In this document: positions 1 through 11,089 of the stretch, one piece after another
How positions within the stretch are numbered: position 1 is the stretch's first letter
Layout: each line of letters begins with the position of its first letter
Assembly (NCBI GenBank): GCA_963682055.1
Contig: OY821746.1
Location: forward strand, 24,184,481-24,248,480
Direction of reading: 5' to 3'
Length of the DNA: 64,000 nt
Source: Primula veris
Taxonomy: Eukaryota; Streptophyta; Magnoliopsida; Ericales; Primulaceae
Program-made: the position numbers and the translations under genes
Notes under the pieces: generated by a model
Told to the model about the DNA's origin: nothing
What the model saw: only the letters and a program-made list of their open reading frames with translations
Database searches by the model: none

Positions 1-159
1 TGTGAAAACTATCGGGACTGTGAAAACATACAACTTGGTCTGTATTGGGCTTCAATTTTAAACGGTCTTAATCAGATCCATTTTTGTTCAGACCGAAACT
101 AAAGAATTTGATTTTGAATAAAATCCGTCCAATATAGACTTTTTACACCCCAAGAACCA

Positions 160-510
160 TGTTTTACGCATAAGTATGAATCATTTTATAATTGAAACTA
201 ATTTCTTGGGTGTTAATATCATTTCCATACATTTTATTGAGAGATGAATTATACATAATAGAGAATGAGTTTTTACTCAATGAGCTTCAAAGTCCTCATA
301 CATTAGCAATGTGTCTGGCTAAATAGGTTGATGTAAAAAATCAAAGAATATAGGAACTGGAGTAAGTGCGATGCAAAATCCACATCCCTTGGCAGAATGA
401 TTGCTTGAGAAAGATCGGTTTATGAAACCTTTTACGAAGGTATTATTTTGTGTTACGCTATGTATAAACAAGTAAATGCGGAATTATCCTTGTTAGTTAA
501 TGTAATATCG
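160..510 (+). pseudogene. Decayed duplicate of an FDM/IDN2-like exon
   Basis: This stretch aligns over its length with 29022-29372, which holds one coiled-coil exon of the XH-domain gene further right, including both intron flanks. Shared blocks include the intron text near 180-210, the exon start near 245, and the intron after the exon near 450-500. The copy cannot code: an in-frame TAG lies at 324-326, the equivalent of the first ATG is lost, and further small changes follow. Same strand as the parent, about 28.9 kb apart. I infer a segmental duplication that has since decayed; the rest of the duplicate may lie left of the window. Confidence 0.8.
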
Positions 511-826
511 ATTGTTTTTGTTAAGCGATAGAGTGAAACACTAAAAATATCTCAAAAATGAAACAGACTTTAGTTGCAGGTTAGAAGTTAGTTTATTTTA
601 TTACACACCGACTTTATATGTAGTTTCATGTTTAGGATTGATAACCCTAAAATTAGAAACATTATAAATTTCTTAGAAATATCTAAAATCTCATTCTCGT
701 AGAGAGAGAATGATTTGCCAAAAGTGACAGTTTTGGAAATTAATAATTCTCCCTACGTCATAACAATTTTAAATCTTTTGCAAAACACAATCTAATCCCA
801 GTTTAAATCCGTCCATGTATTCGATC

Positions 827-1274
827 CACTTCAAGAAAAAATCCAGATAACAAAAAAAAAAATGTTGCTATTTAAGCTATTTCTGTTACAAAATGAGATT
901 AGCAACAGTTTAGCAACAAAAAACGATATGTTATTGTTTGCCTTGTTGCAGATTCCAATAACTGAATTTGCAACACACAATTATCCTTTGTAACAAAACA
1001 GTAACATACTTTTTATGTTGCTACATTAGTAAATTAATTGTAATATATATTTTATGTTGCTATTTGGCAAGTTTTTTGTGTGTAAAAAGCAACACTTTTG
1101 TAACATAATTTTTTTATGTCAGAGATTTGTTACAAAATTTTAATCATTCTCTTTAATGTTTAGCGAGTTGTAGCTATTACTGTTTGTATTATGTGGCTAT
1201 TTATATTATTTTTTATTGCTAGGTTTAAATATGATGTTTGTTACTAAATTATGTCGCTAGTTATTTGCATTATA
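827..1274. mobile_element. Possible CACTA (En/Spm) terminal region
   Basis: At 827 the sequence CACTTCAAGAAAAA is one base from the usual plant CACTA terminus (CACTACAAGAAAA). It is followed by a region dense in short direct and inverted GCAACA/TGTTGC units (about 860-1260), as expected for subterminal repeats. A Helitron interrupts the right side, and a transposase-like scrap on the minus strand lies beyond it. I found no matching opposite terminus and no target duplication, so this is a remnant. Confidence 0.4.
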
Positions 1275-1581
1275 TCTATACTATTATAATAAGCCAACCC
1301 AAAATTTTTTTAGACTGCCAAATTTTACCATTTTTTTCCAAAAATACCCTTACACTTTTTTATTAATTACTACAATACCATATTCTCATAAAAAATAGAG
1401 AAAAAGTAATAACTAATAACACTTTTTATCCCTATTTAACCTCTCAAAATTCTTTTGAGTCTTCTCATCTTATACTCTTATCTTTTTTTTATTCTCCAAA
1501 TATTTGTATCATAATTACACTTATTTTTTAAATTTATCGTATTACGCATCTCACACGCAAAGCGTGAGACACGATTACTAG
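1275..1581 (+). mobile_element. Short non-autonomous Helitron
   Basis: The 5' end reads TCTATACTATTATAATAAGC, the common plant Helitron start. The 3' end has a GC-rich hairpin (CACGC, AAA loop, GCGTG, at about 1547-1567) followed by CTAG at 1578-1581. The element sits between an A (1274) and a T (1582), the expected A|T insertion site without target duplication. It is 307 bp, AT-rich and carries no gene. Confidence 0.8.
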
Positions 1582-1839
1582 TATAAAATAATATTGAAAC
1601 AAATGCTAAGAAAAATACAATTAGTATTGCCTAATCAATTAGTTAACCAAAATATTACAATTTTAAGAGCATTCAATCTACCATCTCAAAATAGCCTCAA
1701 TAGGTTAACTAAAACATTCAAGAACTTAGCTCGCAAAATACAAAAGATAGGTTACTCGTTCCAACTACCGCTACAACGCTATAGCCACAAAAATCACATA
1801 AGCAACTTAATATATATCATCATCGATTAAGCTAAAGTC

Positions 1840-1960
1840 GAGTTTCTGTGGGCGACCGATGAGCTTAGAAAGCCAACCCATATATACTAACTTGCTTGTT
1901 TGGGCCGCCAACAACCTCCAAAAAGATATCATCATCATCGAGATATATGTCAGACTCATC
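1840..1960 (-). pseudogene. Scrap of En/Spm-type plant transposase
   Basis: Read on the minus strand this segment gives an acidic run then DDIFLEVVGGPNKQ and a YGL motif, a stop, then AHRSPTE. This resembles the short conserved block of plant Ptta/En/Spm-type transposase proteins. It is too short and interrupted to function. It fits with the CACTA-like terminus to its left, but the identification is from memory of the family and is tentative. Confidence 0.3.
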
Positions 1961-2395
1961 CAACTAATGTGAAATCGCCAACTTCTTTGCTTTGAACGCC
2001 TCCTAAAAAAGTTACATGTTCAGACCCAAGAGCTAAATTAATAGTATTGTTCAAAATGAGCAACTAATTAAAGAACTGATTACTTAAAACAAAGAAGACA
2101 GTTAATTTGCATTAGGATGCAATTAAAATTAAGTTGGAAACACTTAGACATGATCTTCTCTTGGGCAAATACTTCATGATATAAAAAATAAAATACTTTT
2201 GCAGAGTACTACAATAATGAGATTAAAAGTGCATTTATGAACTATTAAAACTATAACTAGTCCATGAAAATTATCTCAAAACACATCAAGGCTTGAAATC
2301 ATAGCAGTAATAAAGCATCCAGATTCCAGAATACTTCAACTACAATTTTTGGTACATGAATACTTCAGCCACATTATCCCAAACTATAAAAATTT

Positions 2396-2600
2396 ATAGG
2401 TTTAGTATACCAAACTATCTGCTTTTAACGATTTGAGTACCCACCTTTTAAATTTTTCATTTTTAGGTACCACACTATAATAACTTTCCAATTTAGGTAC
2501 CACCGTCTAAATAAATCACGGAATCATGTCACGTGACATTTGACAAACATTAATTTGAGAGACTAATTTAACAATTTTGCATAAAAATATGTCATTCTAT
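2396..2600. repeat. One-sided relative of the 33.7-kb foldback MITE
   Basis: The text from 2396 (AGGTTTAGTATACCAAACTA, then CGATTTGAGTACC, then repeated AGGTACCAC blocks) resembles the long terminal inverted repeat of the element at 33670-34031. I see only one arm, so this is probably a truncated family member. Confidence 0.4.
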
Positions 2601-3311
2601 AAAAATATTTTTTCCAATTTTACACATTTTTTTTTATGTGTGAAGTTGAGGAATTTGTTTTTCTAGTCACGATGTCAGGGGGTCATGTGACCCCTCTCAC
2701 CCCTGTTTGGCTCCGTCTCTATACACATGTGTATAAAAGATACACATTCTATAATACTATACTAAATAAAGATCACTTATTAATTATGTTATATTTGACG
2801 AATCATTATGGAATATATCTACCTTATATGTTTGGGTTTAGGTAAGGAATAATATCAAATAAAATCTCTCAATACCAACAAGGATAATATTACACAATTA
2901 TGATATTTCTTAAAAGAAACTAATATGCAGTATGTTTGTTAATTCTTAAAAAAAAAAAAAAAAAACTTTCAAAAGTTTTTTGGACTTTAGGGAAATCACA
3001 AAGAAAACAGGAAGGTGGGTTACAGAATTGTCTACCACCACAAAGTCAGATAGTATATTCAGTGAAGTTGCCTTCTCCATATATGAAAAAGAAATATGAT
3101 TGTAGAAGTCCTCGTACACAACATGGTGAATTGATGTATAATTCTAAAAAAATACCCCCAATATGAAGGGCGGATCCATTTTTGCTGTCATATTTTTTTA
3201 GGATAACTTATCTTAAATTTTTGGGGCCATTAGATAAACAACAATAAAATTTAATGATCAACAAAAACTATGAAAAAATAGTTAGCTAAAAAAAAGGTTG
3301 ACATGATTAAA

Positions 3312-3475
3312 TATCCGATATTTTTTTGGTACTGTTGATAAATTTATTTTTTATTTTTTACGTAACGTATTTAAAACGACGCACTGTAATTGCATCCGAT
3401 ACTTTTTCGGTACGTTTGATAAATTTGATTTTTATTTTTTTCTTTATACGTACCATACTTGAAATGACGGGAAAT
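3312..3475. repeat. Two imperfect tandem copies of about 82 bp
   Basis: Two successive blocks each begin with CCGATA/CCGATAC, run through a TGATAAATTT and a T-rich stretch, and end in an ACG-containing segment. No coding potential. Confidence 0.55.
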
Positions 3476-3889
3476 AATTATATGAAGTCGGTGCACTATA
3501 ACTTAGGGTGTGTCAACCAATATAATACTTTATTTATAATTTTAAATTAATTTTATATTAGTTATTTTGGGGTTCATTAATGTTCATTTATTTTGGGTTT
3601 CGTTTATATTTTATTCTAGAATTTTCTTATTTTTAATTTTTTTTGCCTTTTCAGTGAAGTGAACGATACTCTAAGAAAGTAGTTTATGGTAATTAGTTAT
3701 TGGACCAGCACTTGTATGATCATTAGTTTTTTTTTTCTATTACAGTAAGGGCAATTTATTTTTTATTCAATTTTTAATCTTTTATTAAGTGTAGATTCAA
3801 AAATACAACTTATTTAAATTTTAGTCAAAAATATAAAAACAGATGGAAATATAAAACAAATGAAACATTAAAATTTGTATTTGTACGAG

Positions 3890-4305
3890 TTAATAATCTA
3901 TATTTTACGTGTATAAGTTTATTTAAACATGAACGCCTTATTTTAAACGTAAAATATGTTAGTAGAAGTAAATAATTTTTATTTTAAAAAATAGATGAAA
4001 ATCATGGGTTTTGAGTCAATAATTTATATTTTACATGTCGAAGTTTATTTCAGCGTGAAATCGTAATTTTAGACGTAAAATCAGTTAATAGAAATCAATA
4101 TTTTGTATTTTAAAAAACAAATTAAAATATAAAAATAAATGAAAATCATGAATTTTGAGTCAATAATCTATATTTTACATGTATAAGTTTATTTAAACGT
4201 AAAATCTTAATTTTAGACGTAAAATTAGTTAATATAAGTCAATAATTTGTATTTTAAAAAACAGATGAAAATATAAAAACATATGAAAATTACGAGTTTT
4301 GTATT
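3890..4305. repeat. Three imperfect tandem copies, about 125-145 bp
   Basis: The phrase AATAATCTATATTTTAC starts copies at about 3891, 4016 and 4160, each followed by AAGTTTATTT, a GTAAAAT block and a poly-A-rich tail. AT-rich, non-coding. Confidence 0.7.
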
Positions 4306-4410
4306 GGGTCTGTACTAAAACTTAAATAAGTTTGGGGGATGTAATAAAACTTAAATAAGTCAAATTTTATGAAGCTATCGACAATTAACTCCGAAGCCTA
4401 TGAGTTGATC

Positions 4411-4529
4411 CCATTTACTTGTATCTTGTCGATGGATTGATATCCTTGCAGTCAATTGGAGAATATTATTCCATTTACTTGTATCTTGTCAATGGATTGA
4501 TATCCTTGTAGTCAATTGGAGAATATTAG
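4411..4529. repeat. Exact-length 60-bp tandem duplication
   Basis: CCATTTACTTGTATCTTGTC begins units at 4411 and 4471. The two units differ at only a couple of positions, so this is a recent duplication in non-coding DNA. Confidence 0.85.
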
Positions 4530-4599
4530 TGCACATTTTATAAGATTTTTTAAATGGACATTTTGTTTCGAATTTTTTTTAAGTTTCAGTTACCGGCCC

Positions 4600-4765
4600 A
4601 ATAAAAAAGAGCTTAAAAGTTGTTTTTAAGTTTAAAAAATAACTTATAATCTATACGGGAAAAATGTTAAAATTTAAAAAAAGAGCTTAAAAGTTGTTTT
4701 TAAACTTAAAAAAAGATATTATAATTTACACGAGAAATATATCAAAGTGTAAAAAAATAACTTAA
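4600..4765. repeat. AT-rich tandem repeat, unit about 75 bp
   Basis: AAAAAAGAGCTTAAAAGTTG occurs at about 4603 and 4678, followed in each copy by similar A/T-rich text and a partial third copy. No gene is visible. Confidence 0.5.
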
Positions 4766-6160
4766 AAACTGTATTGTTTTAGCTTTTTTTTAGTGTTTGT
4801 TTGAATTATTAAGTAAAAAAAAATATACCAAAAATTTACGAAAATAATATTTTTTTTATCATTTGTAAGATAACATATACTTAAAAATATTATTAAAATA
4901 TTGTCATATAAACAAAAATATTATTAAAATATGAGTTTCCACCGATTAGCGGCATTAGCCCGGTCAATGATTGTTAATAAACAAATTTAAAGCTTATTAA
5001 TAATGAGGCATCGTCTCTACTAATCCATTTCCTCAACCACTTGGAAAGAGAATTGAAAATATGAAATCTTATTAATAATGTAGGCCGCATCATAGGACCA
5101 TTACAACGAAAACACATATTAAATCGCATATGGTTATTAACAGTTTTTTTAGTTTAAAATCAAAATTTAAAAATTTATTGAAAATGCAGATTTTAAAAAT
5201 CTGGATTTTTTTTAGATTCTTTAACCCAAAAATCAGTTTTTTAAAAGAGGAAAATTTGACTTGCCAAAAACCCATAAATTTTTAGAATTCAAAATACAAA
5301 AATCAACTAAAAAAAAAAAGTTTTGTCAAACGGAACATAATATCTATATAGTCTTTAAAGAATTGTAGCCCCCTCTTTATCTTGTTCTTATTTTTGAGCT
5401 TTGAACCTTTTTTTAGTTTGTAATCCTTAATTTTTAGTGAACCAAATACGAAAGTTTGCCTCCCATAAAATAGAGTGAATCCAGTATTACTTGTAGTATT
5501 ATTTGTGGTATATATCTCTTCGTTGGCAAGTAAATCATCATGATGATATAATTAATTTATGTAATTGTCAGATTTTTTGTCAACCGAATAGAAACCATAC
5601 AAATCAATCTCTAATTTAGTAATTCGCGTATTTTGTTTTGTTTAATTTTTGTTTTTTAAGCGTAATTTTTGTTTTAAATGCTAGCGGTGTTAAATATAAG
5701 ATGCATAAAGACTCTTTAGGTCTTTGCATTTATTGCATTCAAATATTACGTCTACGACGACATTTCAGAGGTCCCAGTATCCAAATCAATAATGCATGTA
5801 ACAAATAAAAGAAAATTAACACATAGCTTGTAAAAGTCGTGCAAGAATAAACTATTTTATATTTTCGCACCTTGCATTTAATATCTTTGACGAAACTTTG
5901 ACAAATGCTAGCTAGTTCACTGAAACTTGAATCTTTATTCTCTTGGAAACCTTTATTTAATTTAGCAGATGTACATATCCATATATATAGTTTTACTAGG
6001 TGTTTAGGTTACGGTACACAAAAGTATAATCATCCTCATTTGGTTCAGAGATGACTATATAAGTCCTTTCAGTGCCCCACTGCCCCATATCACTATCCTC
6101 ACGAATTCAACAAATATTGAAAATGACATTTTTATTAAAGAAAGTAAAATAACAAACCAC
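4766..6160. other. Intergenic, no gene seen
   Basis: AT-rich DNA with no coding segment I can support. The right end (about 6060-6206) is presumably the 3' untranslated and downstream region of the minus-strand polyketide synthase gene. Confidence 0.6.
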
Positions 6161-6206
6161 AAAATGACTAAAGCCAGCACGATGTCTTCTTGAGCTTAGC
6201 AACCTT

Positions 6207-8313
6207 TTAAGTTGACACACTATGGAGTACCACAGTCTCAACAGTAAGCCCGGGTCCGAACCCGAATAGCACGCCCCACTCAAGCCCGTCTCCGGTGGTC
6301 TTTAGCCCTTCTCCGGCTGATTTCTTCCTCATCTCATCTAAAATAAACAAAACACATGCGCTTGACAAGTTACCATACTCGCTTAAAACATGCCTACTTG
6401 CCCATAATTTTTCTGGCTCGAGACCCAGTTTCTGTTCGACTTGGTCCAGAATAGCCGGCCCACCAGGGTGAGCGACCCAAAAAATTGAATTCCAATCGGA
6501 TATACCCAAGGGAGTAAATGCCTCGACTAGGCTCTTTTCTATATTATCAGAAATGAGCTCGGGGACATTCTTGAGGAGATGAAACGTAAGACCCGCTTCT
6601 CGGAGGTGTCCTTCTATACCTTTTTCGCTGTTCGGGATAATGGTCTGGGCCGCAGATACTATCTCGAACAAAGGCTTTTCCACTTCTGCGATCGGGTCTG
6701 CCCCAATGATGAGTGCGCCGGCACCATCGCCAAACAAGACTTGCCCTTAAGTAATAAAAGTGTTTAAAAAGTTACAACCTTGTTTTCAAATAATTATGAA
6801 TTAATTACACAACCACAATTTGCATGATTTTAAAGTACCAATTATAGAAATATTCGATAGATCAGAGACAGTGTGGGTACGAGTGCATGTGTGTTGGGTT
6901 GTCACACCGTAGTTAATGATTTAGTTGATAAAGTCAGTGTCTCTTAGCCTCTCTCACATTTTTATAAAGATTGAAGTATAACGAGTTTTTTTAAAAAATC
7001 AATTAAAATCTCTAACAATTAAAAACTAATGTTTTGAGCCGTCTGAATTAAATTATTTTATGTAGTGTTTCAGCCTCTCTGATTTGAGTTTCCAACTTCC
7101 TTCCATAGTCGTTTTGACAAGATTAACCTTAATTAAGAGATGATTAATATCTAGTATATATATATCAACCTATCAAACTGTCAAGATTGGTGTCATTTGG
7201 CCCACGGAAGAAGATGGCTGTGATCTCAGAGCAGACAACCAGAACCCTAGCGCCTTTATTGTTTTCGGCCAAATCCTTGGCTAAGCGCATAACAGTACCG
7301 CCACCGAAGCAGCCTTGTTGGTACATCATCAGGCGTTTGACAGAGGGGTTGAGCCCAAGTAGCTTAGTGAGCTGAAAGTCGGCACCAGGCATGTCGATAC
7401 CGGAAGTTGTGCAAAAGACCAAGTGTGTGATTTTCGACTTGGGTTGTCCCCATTCCGCGATTGCTTTCATAGCGGCTTCTTTGCCTAGTTTTGGGATTTC
7501 CACTACGACCATATCTTGCCTAGCGTCAAATGAAGGCCCCATGTACTCGCATATGCTCGGATTTGCCTTAAGGATCTCCTCGGTTAGGTATATGTAACGT
7601 TTTTTAATCCTAGTTCCATCACCTTCAAACCACAAGACCGAACATATTATAATATTATTCAGATCGATATAACTTCTTTTAAATACCAACACTCAGCTGG
7701 AAACAAATTTGTCAAAAAATTATAAGCCCCAGTATTAATTAATTGGATCCCGGGTCTATATTTTTTCCATCAGTTAAGCCACTAGAGATGGTAAATCTTT
7801 TATCTGTAGAAATGATGGCATGCATGGCTGTTTCTTTTGAAAATGATATGATTTTGAATTGGTCATATATTGTTAAAATCATAACAGATTCATTTGAGTA
7901 GGAGTATTTTTTTTGAAAATATCGAGGTTTGCTGTATAGGTTTAAAAAAGTTACGATTTGTATGAACGCGAGATCGCATGGGGTCCAAAATTTACTGGAT
8001 TATTGGCGCCAAAGGGTGAAAAATCACATTTTTAATAGTATATGTTACGTCTGATATTTGACGATGGCTTGATATTTTGTCACAAATTTATGTTACGTCT
8101 GATTATCAAGGAAAACAAGAAACACTTACAGATGCGCTTGAACTTCTTTTTTAACTCGACCTTATGCTCATTATTGGTAACTCTGAAGTAGTAGTCTGGA
8201 TACGTGCTCTGATCGACACAATTAGACGGTGTTGCAGTTCCTATCGCCATAACCGTGGCAGGTCCCTCAGCCCTCTGTGCCCTGCAAATATCTTCAACTG
8301 TCATCATTTTCAT
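6207..8313 (-). CDS. Type III polyketide synthase (chalcone synthase superfamily)
   Basis: Three exons: 8313-8130, 7622-7170 and 6745-6207, joining in phase to 391 aa, the family's usual length. Intron 1 splits the Cys62 codon, the conserved CHS intron site, with GTAAGT donor. Intron 2 (7169-6746) follows the [12 protein letters not shown] segment in phase 1 and is absent from most CHS genes. Catalytic Cys166 (in [10 protein letters not shown]), His305 (WVAHPGGPA) and Asn338 (SEYGNLSSA) are present, as are gatekeeper Phe217 (LFGDG) and Phe in GLTFHL, and the GFGPG loop. The family condenses a starter CoA with malonyl-CoA in the cytosol. Residue 199, equivalent to Thr197 of alfalfa CHS, is Phe, which should alter cavity volume, so the product may not be a chalcone. 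The start is the first ATG of the exon, about 75 bp below a TATA box. No breaks seen. Confidence 0.93.
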
Positions 8314-8386
8314 TGATGAGATCGATACAAATTCACTGTGAAAAGTTTGTAGGAGAAGTGCATGGAATAGTTATAGAGGATGTAGT

Positions 8387-8394
8387 TATTTATA
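8387..8394 (-). promoter_or_regulatory. TATA box of the polyketide synthase gene
   Basis: TATAAATA on the minus strand, about 75 bp upstream of the ATG at 8313. This spacing fits a short 5' leader. Confidence 0.65.
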
Positions 8395-9188
8395 ATGGAT
8401 GCAGTGCATGAGAAATTATTTAGTACTCCTGCATGACAGGACTAGTGAGGTTGTTTTGTATTAAAAATTTGTTACGTCATTTAATATGGGTCTAGCATGA
8501 GTATTCCAAATTTACAGCCTCTTATTTTATAACCCCTTTGGTGTTCGATTAACTAATTTTCTCAAATTTTGAGTTTTTACAACTTTTTTTTTATTTATGT
8601 TTATTAACTTTTACAACATAATCTAGATAAATTTCATAATACTATGACACAATATTGATTTACATGAATTTTTTGGATTTAATGTTTAATTTACACTGAT
8701 TCTTATTTTTATTCCAAAATAAAAAATATTTGACTTTTTTGTAAGAAAATACCGTTGGAATGTGTTATACATGTCTAATTGTAACTCTAGTATTTTTTTA
8801 ATTTTATTCTGAATAATCATTTTGAGTAAAAAATCAAGAGGACACGAAAAATGACATAAGATTTGAATTCGAAAACCGATAGATAGTTTATCTTCCTTCA
8901 TATTTTCTTCCTATACCCAAAATACCCATTCAGCTTTTTGAGGTGTTCCTTAAAAAACACTTATTCTTTCTTTTTAATCCATTTCTTTCAATCTGTGTCT
9001 AAAATTCACAAGAATTAGTTGAACTGAATTAGAGTTAAAAATATGATCTTTTAATACTTTTTACAAATTTTCTCACGTATTATTTCAAAAAAAACAAAAC
9101 TTGATGTTAATTTAATTAGGAAAGCATCGTTTTGTGAGGTAAGTTGGGTGCATATTAGAAGATCTGATTACACCTGGTACTGCAATTA

Positions 9189-9428
9189 CTCCCTCCGTTC
9201 TAAATTGTTAACGTTATACGAAACTACGTGTAATTTTTATCAACTAATTAAACAACTCATATGTAACTTGTTGAAATTAAACTTTTGAAAAGTTAATCAT
9301 ATAGTTCAATTGTTAAACTATATGAACAAATTTTAAAAATTTATATTTTAACAATTTAAACACGAAATATTTATCAGTTAAAATTACACGTAAATATATA
9401 GTATCCCAATATATTGGGACGGATAGAT
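9189..9428. mobile_element. Stowaway-type MITE
   Basis: It begins CTCCCTCCGTTC and ends GGGACGGATAGAT, the Stowaway (Tc1/mariner) terminal repeats, flanked on both sides by TA (9187-9188 and 9429-9430). About 240 bp, AT-rich interior, no gene. Confidence 0.85.
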
Positions 9429-10318
9429 TAGATATAAAGTTGTAGTTGTTAAGTGGGGTCAGGGGCGGACCCAATGGGGGGCTGGGATAGCCGTTGTCAC
9501 TCCGACGACGATTTTCAATTTTTTTTTATTTTATTTTATATATTTAATTAAAAAAATTCTGAGATATATACATTGATGACCCCCTCTAATTAAACAAAAT
9601 GATTGTTGATGTAATGGTAAAATTAGACCATAAGTTAGTGAAAGGTTAGAAGTTCAAATTATATTAAACAAGATTACATAAAAAAATTATTTTAATGTCC
9701 AATATCTTTTGTCTTAATTTTATATTTATTTTATCCTATGTTGAACATAGAAAAAAAATTAAATTTTGTATTAGATCCTATTTTTTTTAATAATTCGACA
9801 TGTTTTTTACACCACGACCTTTCGAGTAAAAGTATCCTGGTTCCGTTCCAGAGTGGGGTTAAACTTTTAATTTTAGGAGCAACAAAATTTTAGATAAGAT
9901 GAGATAAATATATAGGAGAAAGAAAGGTCAATGGTTTGGCCAAACCAATACAACGTGACAAACTAATTTTAATGGAGAAGAGTACCAACTAATCTCTTCG
10001 GCTGCACTAATTGTAAATTAACTAGTAACAATAACCTAACAATAGCCCCGCGTTGTGGTGGGAATTGGAGTAGACTCCACACTAGATGGGAGTTCTCCTT
10101 ATATCTTGTTTATTTTAATTCAATGGTTAACCAAAAAAATTTATTAACCAAAATAATACACTACATATATATCAAAATCTTTTTCAAATTTGATGATCAC
10201 AATCAATAAAACGCTAAGAATTTATTTGAAACTCTTATGTGTGCCTACCGTTAAATAAAAATAACAATATAATATTAAAATATATCAACTAATAAAATTA
10301 TAATAAAAGATTGAAAAA

Positions 10319-11027
10319 TGGCGAGTGAATGTCAGTGTCCCCTCATCCGGACCGATATCACCACGGAAACAAACAAACCGGGGCCCTATATAGTGGATGT
10401 CTCACCACCCCGGCTCATCACCCCGGACCTTGATAGACCGGGCTGAACCTATGCCGGCCCAAAGAAGCGTGTCGAGTACGCTTCCCCAATTAATGCTGCT
10501 GCCCTCCTGGGGGACCCTCCTGACGTTTCATCGACGTGACCCAATCACAGGTCACCTCCCTGTGGGCCCCGGTAGAGGACAATACCCTTGTCAGAGTCAT
10601 AAATGACCTAACGCCGTTGGATCAACATCTTACAGTACAGTGATCCAAGGGCTAATACACCTCTGATCACACACTATAAATACCCCCCACTGATACCACT
10701 TAGAGGGGATGCAAAAAGACAGAGAGGAGAGATAAAGCTTAAACAACCCGGACCCCCAGAACATTATCTGTACCACTCGATACAACGACCTGTAACCGGC
10801 CCGGTCCCTTACCCTTAATTATATTCCTACTTTCAGTTAACACCGATACTGACTTGATCGTTGGAGAGAGAAAACCTGGTACCAACCCCGGGCCCCTGTT
10901 TGTTCCCTGCGCAGGCACGAAGGTCCCCTTGTCACCGTAGCAAACCTGGCCTAGTCCGGATACCTCGGAAGATTGGAGCCGACGCGAATTGAGTAAGCCG
11001 AGCTTGGGAAGAAAATCAGGCTCGCCA
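10319..11027 (+). repeat. 5' LTR of element A
   Basis: 709 bp, TGGCGAG at the start (one changed base shortly after) and CTCGCCA at the end. A TATAAATA at 10675-10682 marks the likely promoter. Its left part differs from the LTR of B while the right two thirds are closely similar, so A and B are different subfamilies. Confidence 0.95.
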
Positions 11028-11029
11028 AT

Positions 11030-11046
11030 TGGCGCCGTCTGTGGGA
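11030..11046 (+). other. Primer binding site of element A
   Basis: TGGCGCCGTCTGTGGGA starts two bases after the LTR. The first ten bases fit the 3' end of plant tRNA-Asp, the primer usually assigned to Athila/Tat elements, and the rest deviates. The same site occurs in element B at 35213. Confidence 0.7.
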
Positions 11047-11089
11047 AACCTACACGCGTTAGCTTCGACTCCCCGTCTTTAAAGGAAAC

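Noticed and set aside
1594..1830. 78-codon plus-strand open frame
   Set aside because: Low-complexity AT-rich composition, and it lies beside minus-strand transposase-like text; not credible as a gene.
2675..2697. GGGGTCATGTGACCCC palindrome
   Set aside because: A single short palindrome in repeat-rich DNA, with no neighbouring structure to give it meaning.
9455..9860. Possible decayed MITE with GGGGCGGACCCA and TCCTGGTTCCGTTCC ends
   Set aside because: Resembles a common plant inverted-repeat family, but the two ends match poorly and no target duplicate is visible.
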